The position numbers and the translations under genes are program-made. The notes below the pieces were generated by a model. It saw nothing but the letters and a program-made list of their open reading frames with translations, searched no databases and had not been told where the DNA came from. Shown piece by piece: positions 7,171 through 12,717 of a DNA stretch of 12,739 bases (its first letter is position 1; each line of letters begins with the position of its first letter). The stretch comes from Bacillaceae bacterium (GTDB lineage Bacteria; Bacillota; Bacilli; Bacillales_A; Planococcaceae): positions 1-12,739 of the forward strand of contig JASLGI010000063.1 in NCBI GenBank assembly GCA_030149685.1. The letters are read 5' to 3'.

Positions 7171-8186
7171 TGACGAACCGTTACGATAGACAAATTCGTT
7201 TCGATGCTTTCGGTGAACAAGGCCAAGATGCTTTAAGACGTGCGTCTATACTCGTTCTCGGAGCCGGCGCTTTAGGTTCAGCAGCAAGCGAAATGCTCGT
7301 TCGTGCCGGTGTAGGCGAGTTACGTATTGTCGACCGTGACGTCATTGAACTTTCGAACTTACACCGTCAACAACTGTATGACGAAGAAGATGTCGCGCGT
7401 CAATTACCAAAAGCGATTGCTGCGAAATCGCGCCTTCAAGCGATCAACTCTGATGTTTCTATTCAGGCCGATATGCTGGATGTGACGCGCCACAACATTA
7501 ACTCTTTACTCGATGGTGTAACAGCTGTCATTGACGCAACCGACAATATCGAAACGCGTCTTTTAATGAACGATGCGACGTGGAAACGAAACATCCCCTT
7601 TTTTATGGGAGCAGGTGTCGCAAGTTACGGGATTACTTTTCCTATCGGGATTCGTCGAGATGAACCGTGTTTACATTGTTTAATTGACACATTACCGAGT
7701 GAAACAGGTACATGTGACACGATTGGAGTCATTAGCCCGACGACGATTTCTGTCGCTGCTCGACAAGTGACTCAATTATTCAAGTTTTTACGTCTCGGCG
7801 ATTTTCAACCGAAATTACAATCATTCGATCTATGGAAAGATGAACAAGCAAGTATCCAAGTAACGGCGTTGAAACGTCCGAACTGTCCGACATGCGGTGA
7901 AGAGGCAACGTTCCCTTACTTATCCGGTGCACTTGAAACGACTGCGAGCGTCTTATGCGGACGCGATACCGTACAGCTCGAGTGGCCAACGAATCGCAAC
8001 GTTCATTTACCGACAATCGAACAAACTTTGCGAAAAGAAACAGACGAACTGTTACGCAACGATTACCTCGTCTCCGCAACGCTCGATGAACATCGCCTCG
8101 TCTTTTTTAAAGACGGTCGAATACTCGTTCACGGAACAGGAGACGAACGCGTCGCTAAAAATATGATCGCTCAATTATTTGGATAA
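7170..8186 (+). CDS. thiF: ThiS adenylyltransferase ThiF (MoeB/ThiF/E1 family)
   Basis: The 338-aa protein activates the C-terminus of ThiS with ATP. Domain order: nucleotide loop GAGALGS (31-37), acidic loop VDRDVIELSNLHRQ (54-67), DATDN (122-126), zinc cysteines Cys167/Cys170 (CLHC) and Cys239/Cys242 (CPTC), and Cys182 in ETGTCDTIGV, the place of the ThiF catalytic cysteine. About 85 residues follow the second zinc pair, including a further Cys263 in VLCGRDTV; this extension is usual in Bacillus-type ThiF. The TAATG overlap with thiG shows tight coupling. A strong terminator follows, so thiF is the last gene of the operon. MoeB could look similar, but the thi context decides. Confidence 0.93.
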   Translation: MTNRYDRQIRFDAFGEQGQDALRRASILVLGAGALGSAASEMLVRAGVGELRIVDRDVIELSNLHRQQLYDEEDVARQLPKAIAAKSRLQAINSDVSIQADMLDVTRHNINSLLDGVTAVIDATDNIETRLLMNDATWKRNIPFFMGAGVASYGITFPIGIRRDEPCLHCLIDTLPSETGTCDTIGVISPTTISVAARQVTQLFKFLRLGDFQPKLQSFDLWKDEQASIQVTALKRPNCPTCGEEATFPYLSGALETTASVLCGRDTVQLEWPTNRNVHLPTIEQTLRKETDELLRNDYLVSATLDEHRLVFFKDGRILVHGTGDERVAKNMIAQLFG

Positions 8187-8190
8187 ACTA

Positions 8191-8230
8191 AAAGCGCCTA
8201 AGCAGAAATTTCTGCTTAGACGCTTTTTTT
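8191..8230. terminator. Bidirectional intrinsic terminator after thiF
   Basis: Long inverted repeat (8191-8208 with 8209-8226; AGCGCCTAAGCAGAA against TTCTGCTTAGACGCT, one mismatch) followed by seven T on the plus strand and four on the minus strand. It ends the thi operon and the convergent 62-aa gene. Confidence 0.9.
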
Positions 8231-8234
8231 ATCA

Positions 8235-8423
8235 TTAAATATGGTTTGGAACATGACCGTTTTTACGTTCAACCGCATAGACGACTGCAGTTGGTACTAA
8301 AATAAGGGCAAATGCAAGACTGATAGCAACAATTCCTTGCATGCTGAATGCACCGAGTGCTGCACCTCCGAGTAGACCAATCATTAAACCTGCGACGAGT
8401 GCCATTACAATTGTACGAAACAT
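8235..8423 (-). CDS. Small two-helix membrane protein, 62 aa, Fur-controlled promoter
   Basis: The start ATG 8423 has GGAGGA six bases upstream. The protein is almost wholly hydrophobic: helix 1 at about 4-26 is glycine-rich (GLMIGLLGGAALGAF), helix 2 at about 29-50 contains a proline (LILVPTAVVY), and a short polar tail ERKNGHVPNHI follows. Glycine-zipper-like spacing suggests close helix packing or oligomers. I do not recognise the family. Its promoter, TTGATA-17-TATAGT at 8502-8530, contains a Fur box, so it is probably made when iron is low. By inference it might help a metal or siderophore transport process, but there is no direct evidence. Confidence 0.78.
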   Translation of the reverse strand: MFRTIVMALVAGLMIGLLGGAALGAFSMQGIVAISLAFALILVPTAVVYAVERKNGHVPNHI

Positions 8424-8501
8424 GTCGATTCCTCCATTCCATTCATTAAGTATTTATTCCGAAATGCAATTGATTGTAGTTCTCAATTAACTGTTACATT
8501 C

Positions 8502-8530
8502 ACTATATCACGACTGATAATGTTTATCAA
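8502..8530 (-). promoter_or_regulatory. SigA promoter with embedded Fur box
   Basis: On the minus strand the -35 is TTGATA (8530-8525), spacer 17, and the -10 is TATAGT (8507-8502). The 7-1-7 repeat TGATAAACATTATCA (8529-8515) overlaps the -35 and spacer and has one mismatch between arms, matching the Bacillus Fur consensus TGATAATNATTATCA closely. A further half-site ATTATCA (plus strand) lies at 8536-8542. The predicted transcript start is about 8495, giving a leader of about 70 nt for the 62-aa gene. Confidence 0.8.
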
Positions 8531-8576
8531 CATCAATTATCATTTTTTCGACAAAGTCAAATAATTAGTCCTAAAG

Positions 8577-8592
8577 ATGTAAGCGATTACAA
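8577..8592. promoter_or_regulatory. CcpA cre site candidate
   Basis: ATGTAAGCGATTACAA fits the cre consensus WTGNNARCGNWWWCAW at every position and is nearly palindromic. It lies about 50 bases upstream of the Fur promoter and about 50 bases upstream of the -35 of the 180-aa gene, between divergent genes, so its target is unclear. Confidence 0.5.
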
Positions 8593-8640
8593 TGCTATAG
8601 AGAAAGGAATAGACTTTTCTCCTTTTTTGTTCATTAAACG

Positions 8641-8668
8641 TTTCAACTTCATAAAAAAAGGGTATAAT
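8641..8668 (+). promoter_or_regulatory. SigA-type promoter of the 180-aa gene
   Basis: A perfect -10 TATAAT (8663-8668) with TTTCAA (8641-8646) 16 bases upstream. The expected start is about 8675, leaving a leader of about 20 nt that contains the ribosome site. Confidence 0.6.
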
Positions 8669-8694
8669 AAGGGTAGGGTAAAGGGGTGATTAGT

Positions 8695-9237
8695 ATGAAA
8701 CGATATGTTATTCAACATACTACAGAAATGACGGATCAATTTACACTCGTGGACCGTAAGGAAAACACGATTGGATTCGTTAAAAGAAGTGACGTCGATG
8801 CTTATGAAGAAGCGACTGCTTATCGCTACAGTTCAGCAGATGGATCTATCCAAGCAACAATTGGGGTAATGAAGGATAGTTTACATAGCTTATGGGCAAC
8901 GACATATATCTTCGATTATCAAGGGGTTCGTTATTTATTTGAAGATAGTACACAAGAACAATCGTTCCAATTCCGAATGGAAGGAATGATTGATGAGCAT
9001 CACATTTCAGCAGAAATTAATTGGGAAGACGAACTTGAAATTGAACGAGATGAAAACTTAGCTGCAAACGTCCGCGTCTCTCGTAACAAAGAACGAACGA
9101 TTTTCCACTTTAGTAGTTCTGTTAAAGAAAATAGCGCACTATTTGCATTTAGTATTCTCGTGCCATTCATGTACGTCCTTCACCAAAAAGAACGTAATAT
9201 GGATGAGTCGATGTTAAACGAAGACTATCTATCTTAA
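8695..9237 (+). CDS. Protein of unknown function, 180 aa, possibly tubby/LURP-like fold
   Basis: ATG 8695 is preferred because AAGGGG lies 8 bases upstream; an in-frame GTG at 8686 overlaps that site. The protein has no signal peptide. Short alternating hydrophobic and polar stretches (YVIQHTTEMTDQFTLVDRKE, YIFDYQGVRYLFED, HISAEINWEDELEI) suggest a mainly beta protein. The length, and a hydrophobic helix near the C-terminus (ALFAFSILVPFMYVL, about 148-162), recall tubby C-terminal-like (LURP-one) proteins of Firmicutes, but this is only an impression. The gene has its own promoter and ends in a terminator shared with the convergent proline dehydrogenase gene. Function not assigned. Confidence 0.75.
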   Translation: MKRYVIQHTTEMTDQFTLVDRKENTIGFVKRSDVDAYEEATAYRYSSADGSIQATIGVMKDSLHSLWATTYIFDYQGVRYLFEDSTQEQSFQFRMEGMIDEHHISAEINWEDELEIERDENLAANVRVSRNKERTIFHFSSSVKENSALFAFSILVPFMYVLHQKERNMDESMLNEDYLS

Positions 9238-9244
9238 TTCATAA

Positions 9245-9278
9245 AAAGCCAACTACGCTCGCGGCAGTAGTTGGCTTT
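9245..9278. terminator. Bidirectional intrinsic terminator
   Basis: Perfect 12-bp repeat AAAGCCAACTAC (9245-9256) with GTAGTTGGCTTT (9267-9278), loop of 10, A-rich on the left and T-rich on the right. It lies between the convergent 180-aa gene and the proline dehydrogenase gene. Confidence 0.9.
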
Positions 9279-9282
9279 ATTT

Positions 9283-10263
9283 TTATTTCTTTCGACGTCC
9301 GATCCAATTTCCGATAACGAAAGCTCCTGCGATAAGACCTGCAATCGTTAATGTCTTTTTGTTAATGACATCATCTTTTACAAGTTTCAAATGTTCCGGA
9401 TGTTCCGCTAAACGGCGCATGTAGTAAGCGTACCAATCTTCTCCGTAAGGAATGAAGACTGCAACTTTAAAACCTTCGCGCTTTAATTGGGCACGAAGTT
9501 CTTCATGAAGTCCGTATAAAAACTGAAACTCGAACGTATTTTGGCTAATATCGTGCTCTTTTACATAATCGCGAACGAAACGAATGATCTCTCGGTTTTG
9601 TGTTGCAATCGTCGTAAAATCTCCACGATCTAAACGGTATTTAATTAATTCTTTAAATTGTTCATTAATTTCTTCTTCTGTTTGAAAAGCAACAGCGATG
9701 CGTTCATCGAATGAACCGCGAACGATACGTAGTGGTACTCCGTCGTAACGTTTAATATCTTCTTCTGAACGATATAAATACGCTTGTACTTCTGCTGCTA
9801 AATTGTCGTGATGCGCTTTCAAACGATCGTAAATATGATACGTATCGTCTAAACGTTTGTAATCTTCCATATCAAAACTTACATAAATGCCGTATTTCTC
9901 TGCTTTTTCAACGATCGATTGAGCATTTTCAAAACAAAATGCCCCTTCAATATCGAGACCGATTTGTGATAATTTGATTGATAAATAAGCATCGATATTA
10001 TGAGTTGCAATTTCATCGATTACTTTCAACCATTCATTTGTCGCTTCACGAGCAACTTGGCGACTATACACGTGCTCCCCTAAGTATGAAATACCGACGC
10101 GCATTCCTTCTGCGTTCATCTGTTTTGCTTTCAATACCATCTCATCGCTCGTCGTCCCCGCAATAATTGTTTGTGCTCCAAATTGGGGCTCTGTCGCTCG
10201 CGTAGATTCATTCATCTTTTTGTTTTTCGATAGATCAAGTACCCATTCTTGCCATTTTGCCAT
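9283..10263 (-). CDS. Proline dehydrogenase (monofunctional, FAD-dependent) with C-terminal membrane segment
   Basis: The 326-aa protein has the PRODH barrel, which oxidises proline to pyrroline-5-carboxylate with FAD and passes electrons to quinone. Landmarks are SIKLSQIGLD (95-104), DMEDY (131-135), VQAYL (159-163), RIVRGSFDE (179-187), EFQFLYG (245-251) and the proline-binding IPYGEDWYAYYMRRLAE (271-287), including the paired arginines of the YxxRRxxE motif. Where many family members have VKGAY, this one has VRGSF. After the barrel a hydrophobic stretch (about 304-321) is flanked by KK and RRKK, which would anchor the enzyme in the membrane near the quinone pool. It corresponds to B. subtilis PutB/FadM; I cannot choose between the names. 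No pyrroline-5-carboxylate dehydrogenase gene is adjacent. The ATG at 10263 has GAAGGGGGA upstream. Confidence 0.92.
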   Translation of the reverse strand: MAKWQEWVLDLSKNKKMNESTRATEPQFGAQTIIAGTTSDEMVLKAKQMNAEGMRVGISYLGEHVYSRQVAREATNEWLKVIDEIATHNIDAYLSIKLSQIGLDIEGAFCFENAQSIVEKAEKYGIYVSFDMEDYKRLDDTYHIYDRLKAHHDNLAAEVQAYLYRSEEDIKRYDGVPLRIVRGSFDERIAVAFQTEEEINEQFKELIKYRLDRGDFTTIATQNREIIRFVRDYVKEHDISQNTFEFQFLYGLHEELRAQLKREGFKVAVFIPYGEDWYAYYMRRLAEHPEHLKLVKDDVINKKTLTIAGLIAGAFVIGNWIGRRKK

Positions 10264-10356
10264 TTCGTCAAATCCCCCTTCATATGTTTATACTTCTTCT
10301 TTTAGTGTACCCTTTTTTAACAAGCTCTGCATCGTTTTCAAAATATTGTCGCAAAC

Positions 10357-10399
10357 AAAAAGCACTTCCTCTCCTATGGCTAAGAGTGAAGTGCTTTTT
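10357..10399 (-). terminator. Intrinsic terminator of the candidate small RNA
   Basis: On the minus strand AAAAAGCACTTC (10399-10388) pairs perfectly with GAAGTGCTTTTT (10368-10357), with a further CTC/GAG pairing inside. The stem ends in five T. It lies 93 bases upstream of the proline dehydrogenase start and separates the Fur-controlled transcript from that gene. No plus-strand gene needs it. Confidence 0.8.
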
Positions 10400-10593
10400 C
10401 CGTTGTACACATTGTTTTTTTGAAAGTGAGGGTGTTATGAGTAAGGCTAAACAATTATGGCATTGCAAACTTTATGAATGTGCTTCTTTTATGGATGTGA
10501 TTCATTTTGTCATAATGTCTCGTTGGCATTTGGAAATGAAATACTTTAATTATCGAACTCCTTTCTATTGAGAAGTGTTATCATTTATTATCT
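10357..10593 (-). ncRNA. Candidate Fur-regulated small RNA (or mini-protein transcript)
   Basis: A near-consensus minus-strand promoter (10600-10628) predicts a transcript from about 10593 that meets an intrinsic terminator at 10399-10357, giving roughly 235-240 nt. No ordinary ORF fills it. Inside are an AAAGGAG (10564-10558) followed at 7 bases by an ATT-started frame of 31 codons (10550-10455), and a pyrimidine-rich segment TAACACCCTCACTTTC (10437-10422) that could pair with Shine-Dalgarno-type GAGGGUG sequences. Iron-repressed sRNAs of Firmicutes (FsrA, IsrR) work through C-rich segments, and the B. subtilis Fur regulon also has the very small proteins FbpA-C, so both readings have precedents. 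It could also be an attenuated leader of the proline dehydrogenase gene lying downstream on the same strand. Existence as a transcript is inferred from signals only. Confidence 0.55.
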
Positions 10594-10599
10594 ACTTAT

Positions 10600-10628
10600 A
10601 CTATACTGATAACGATTATCATTGTCAA
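10600..10628 (-). promoter_or_regulatory. SigA promoter with Fur box as spacer
   Basis: On the minus strand: consensus -35 TTGACA (10628-10623), 17-base spacer, -10 TATAGT (10605-10600). The spacer is almost exactly the 7-1-7 Fur box TGATAATCGTTATCA (10621-10607; one mismatch between arms), so Fur binding would fully cover the promoter. On the plus strand a weaker TTATCA-18-TATACT arrangement (10578-10607) overlaps the same box, so control of the divergent YbjQ-type gene is also possible. Confidence 0.85.
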
Positions 10629-10677
10629 CAGTTTTTTATAAATATTTTTAATTCTTTTTTTCTTTTGCAACTTTTTC

Positions 10678-10703
10678 CTCTTCTTTCACGTAAATAAGAA
10701 GAG
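10678..10703 (+). repeat. Inverted repeat just before the ribosome site of the YbjQ-type gene
   Basis: CTCTTCTT (10678-10685) and AAGAAGAG (10696-10703) form a perfect 8-bp stem with a 10-base loop, ending 3 bases before AAAGGAGG of the following gene. No T-run follows, so it is not a terminator. It could stabilise the mRNA or tune translation. Confidence 0.4.
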
Positions 10704-10721
10704 ACAAAGGAGGAGATTGAC

Positions 10722-11036
10722 ATGATTTTAACAACTACACCGACGATTGAGGGACGAAAAATTACGCGTTATCACGGCATCGTTGCTGGAGAGACAATTA
10801 TGGGAGCTAACGTCGTACGTGATGTGTTTGCAAGTTTTACAGACGTATTTGGTGGACGTAGTGGATCGTATGAGTCAAAGCTTCAAGATGCTCGTGAAGT
10901 AGCATTGAAAGAAATGGAAGAAAAAGCAGCACGCCTCGGGGCAAATGCTGTTGTTGGCATCGACCTTGACTTTGAAACATTACGAGACGGTATGCTCATG
11001 TGTGTCGCTGCAGGGACAGCTGTCACATACGAATAA
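10722..11036 (+). CDS. UPF0145/YbjQ-family protein (putative heavy-metal-binding), 104 aa
   Basis: The start ATG 10722 has AAAGGAGGAG upstream at good spacing. The protein is full length for the YbjQ (DUF74) family: [33 protein letters not shown] spread over the first third, a glycine-serine loop [11 protein letters not shown], an amphipathic helix [29 protein letters not shown], and the closing strand [11 protein letters not shown]. Family members form small ring-like oligomers. The heavy-metal-binding label is a database name with little biochemical support, so it should not be taken as proof. The Fur box at 10607-10621 lies about 100 bases upstream and could affect this gene as well as the divergent transcript. 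The gene ends in a terminator shared with cstA. Confidence 0.88.
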   Translation: MILTTTPTIEGRKITRYHGIVAGETIMGANVVRDVFASFTDVFGGRSGSYESKLQDAREVALKEMEEKAARLGANAVVGIDLDFETLRDGMLMCVAAGTAVTYE

Positions 11037-11037
11037 C

Positions 11038-11076
11038 AAAAAGAAGTCAAAAGGATATTCCTCTTGACTTCTTTTT
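11038..11076. terminator. Bidirectional intrinsic terminator
   Basis: Perfect 13-bp stem AAAAAGAAGTCAA (11038-11050) with TTGACTTCTTTTT (11064-11076), A-run before and T-run after. It serves the convergent YbjQ-type gene and cstA. Confidence 0.9.
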
Positions 11077-11084
11077 TATTTGAT

Positions 11085-12539
11085 TTATTTCGTTGCATGT
11101 TCGACTTCCCAATCTTGTACATTTTCTTCGAGTGGAATACCTGCTTCACGTGCTTTACGTGCAGCGACGAAGAAGATTGCTGTAAGAAGTACTGTTACAA
11201 TTCCTGCGCCGATATATGAAATGTCCATCGGTAAGTTGAACCCGATTTTTGCATTTAAAATATATGTCGTCGTTGCCATGAGCATGAACACTCCTGGAAT
11301 GAGTGAAATCCAATAGTTTTTGCGACCGATGAATAAATACATCGCACCGACAAATAATGCAATTACTGCCGTCGACTGGTTTGCCCATGAGAAGTAACGC
11401 CATAAAATATTAAAGTCCATCTGCGTTAATGCGACAGAAATCGCAAACATCGGTAAAGCGATCCATAAACGATTGCCGATTTTTTGTTGCGCAATGTTAA
11501 AGTAATCAGCGACAATCATACGCGCACTACGGAAAGCTGTATCTCCTGATGTAATCGGTAAAATGATAACTCCTAAAATCGCAATCGTACCTCCGACTGC
11601 TCCAAGCATCGTCGTTGCCACTTCGCTTACGACGAGTGCAGGACCACCTGATGCGAGTAATGCGTTTAAATCTTCTCCGTGGAAAAGACTCATCGCAGCT
11701 GCTGCCCAAATCATTGCGATAATCGCTTCTGCAATCATCATCCCGTAGAAAATTTTACGTCCTTCTTCTTCAGACTCTGTCGTACGTGAGATGATCGGTG
11801 ATTGTGTCGCGTGGAAACCTGATAATGCCCCACATGTAATCGTTAAGAAAAGTAACGGGAAAATCGGTAATCCATCCGGATGCATATTTTGGAATGTTAA
11901 CTCCGGAATCGGTGCACCTTTTACGACTAATGCGATTCCAATACCTAATGCACTTAATAACAATAATAAACCGAAAAATGGATAGAAGCGGCCGATAATT
12001 TTATCAATCGGCATTAATGTCGCTAAAATATAATAAGCGAAAATAACGACTAAAATGAGCCACCAACTTACTGTTCCATTCAATAACTCGTGCAACAAAT
12101 CAGTCGGTGCAGTAACGAATACGGTACCGACGAGAACGAGAAGTAATAATGAGAAAACGTTTACAACGTGTTTCATCACTTTCCCTAAAAACTTCCCTGC
12201 AAGCTCTGGTAAGTGAGCACCTCGATTTCGAATCGAAATCATCCCTGTTAAATAGTCGTGCACCCCTCCTGCAAAAATTGCACCGAGAACGATCCATACG
12301 AACGCAACTGGCCCGTATAACGCTCCCATGATCGGTCCGAAAATTGGCCCCACTCCTGCAATATTTAATAATTGAATGAGCGAGTTCCGATTCGAATCCA
12401 TCGGTACGTAGTCAACGCCGTCCGCATTTGTATACGCTGGTGTCGGTCGTTTTTTTACCCCAAATGTTTTTTCTACATATTTCCCATATGTATAATAACC
12501 AATAATTAATAAAACGATACTCCCTAAAAATGTCCACAT
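11085..12539 (-). CDS. cstA: CstA-family carbon starvation transporter
   Basis: ATG 12539 with AAAAGGGGGA about 8 bases upstream gives 484 aa; a longer frame reaching 12650 runs through the leader and cre site and is rejected. The protein is a polytopic inner-membrane carrier with about a dozen hydrophobic segments. Family signatures are LLNIAGVGPIFGPI (57-70), GGVHDYLTGMISIRNRG (91-107) and, in the middle, CGALSGFHATQSPIISR. E. coli members (CstA, BtsT) take up peptides or pyruvate and are longer (about 700 aa). This is the shorter form, lacking much of the C-terminal part, so the substrate cannot be fixed from sequence. The charged C-terminal tail is cytoplasmic. A cre site just after the promoter predicts repression by CcpA in the presence of good sugars, fitting a scavenging role. 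Confidence 0.9.
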   Translation of the reverse strand: MWTFLGSIVLLIIGYYTYGKYVEKTFGVKKRPTPAYTNADGVDYVPMDSNRNSLIQLLNIAGVGPIFGPIMGALYGPVAFVWIVLGAIFAGGVHDYLTGMISIRNRGAHLPELAGKFLGKVMKHVVNVFSLLLLVLVGTVFVTAPTDLLHELLNGTVSWWLILVVIFAYYILATLMPIDKIIGRFYPFFGLLLLLSALGIGIALVVKGAPIPELTFQNMHPDGLPIFPLLFLTITCGALSGFHATQSPIISRTTESEEEGRKIFYGMMIAEAIIAMIWAAAAMSLFHGEDLNALLASGGPALVVSEVATTMLGAVGGTIAILGVIILPITSGDTAFRSARMIVADYFNIAQQKIGNRLWIALPMFAISVALTQMDFNILWRYFSWANQSTAVIALFVGAMYLFIGRKNYWISLIPGVFMLMATTTYILNAKIGFNLPMDISYIGAGIVTVLLTAIFFVAARKAREAGIPLEENVQDWEVEHATK

Positions 12540-12582
12540 GACAAATTCCCCCTTTTCATTCATTCCCTTAAACATATGTCGT

Positions 12583-12619
12583 ATGCGCATCTTTCTTGAT
12601 GTCCCCACATCGAGCGCAT
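12583..12619 (-). repeat. Leader hairpin of cstA
   Basis: In the about 120-nt leader, ATGCGC (12619-12614) can pair with GCGCAT (12588-12583), enclosing a second stem GATGT-GGGG-ACATC (12611-12598). No T-run follows, so this is not a classic terminator. It may affect mRNA stability or translation. Confidence 0.4.
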
Positions 12620-12634
12620 GATTTTGGCATTTAA

Positions 12635-12650
12635 TTGAAAACGCTTTCAA
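12635..12650. promoter_or_regulatory. CcpA cre site controlling cstA
   Basis: TTGAAAACGCTTTCAA matches the cre consensus WTGNNARCGNWWWCAW at all positions. It lies at about +10 to +25 of the predicted cstA transcript, a position known to give CcpA repression by blocking RNA polymerase. Confidence 0.8.
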
Positions 12651-12665
12651 TATGTTGTAAGAAAT

Positions 12666-12694
12666 AGTATACCGAAAATCATTTTAAGACACAA
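12666..12694 (-). promoter_or_regulatory. SigA-type promoter of cstA
   Basis: On the minus strand TTGTGT (12694-12689) and TATACT (12671-12666) are separated by 17 bases. The predicted start is about 12659, giving a leader of about 120 nt. Confidence 0.7.
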
Positions 12695-12717
12695 TAGTTT
12701 TTGAAAAAATGATGAAG

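Noticed and set aside
8599..8628. Weak hairpin GAGAAA/TTTCTC followed by a T-run before the 180-aa gene
   Set aside because: Only six A/T-rich pairs, and there is no gene upstream on that strand that would need a terminator.
10280..10468. Minus-strand 62-codon frame in the gap upstream of proline dehydrogenase
   Set aside because: It runs straight through the terminator hairpin, and its start has no ribosome site.
10437..10571. Plus-strand 44-codon frame starting ATG after GTGAGGGTG
   Set aside because: It is antisense to the candidate small RNA, lacks a promoter and terminator of its own and has no protein-like composition. Its apparent ribosome site is the complement of the C-rich segment.
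12540..12650. 37-residue N-terminal extension of cstA
   Set aside because: It starts inside the cre site and crosses the leader hairpins. The ATG at 12539 has a strong ribosome site and begins directly with the first membrane helix.
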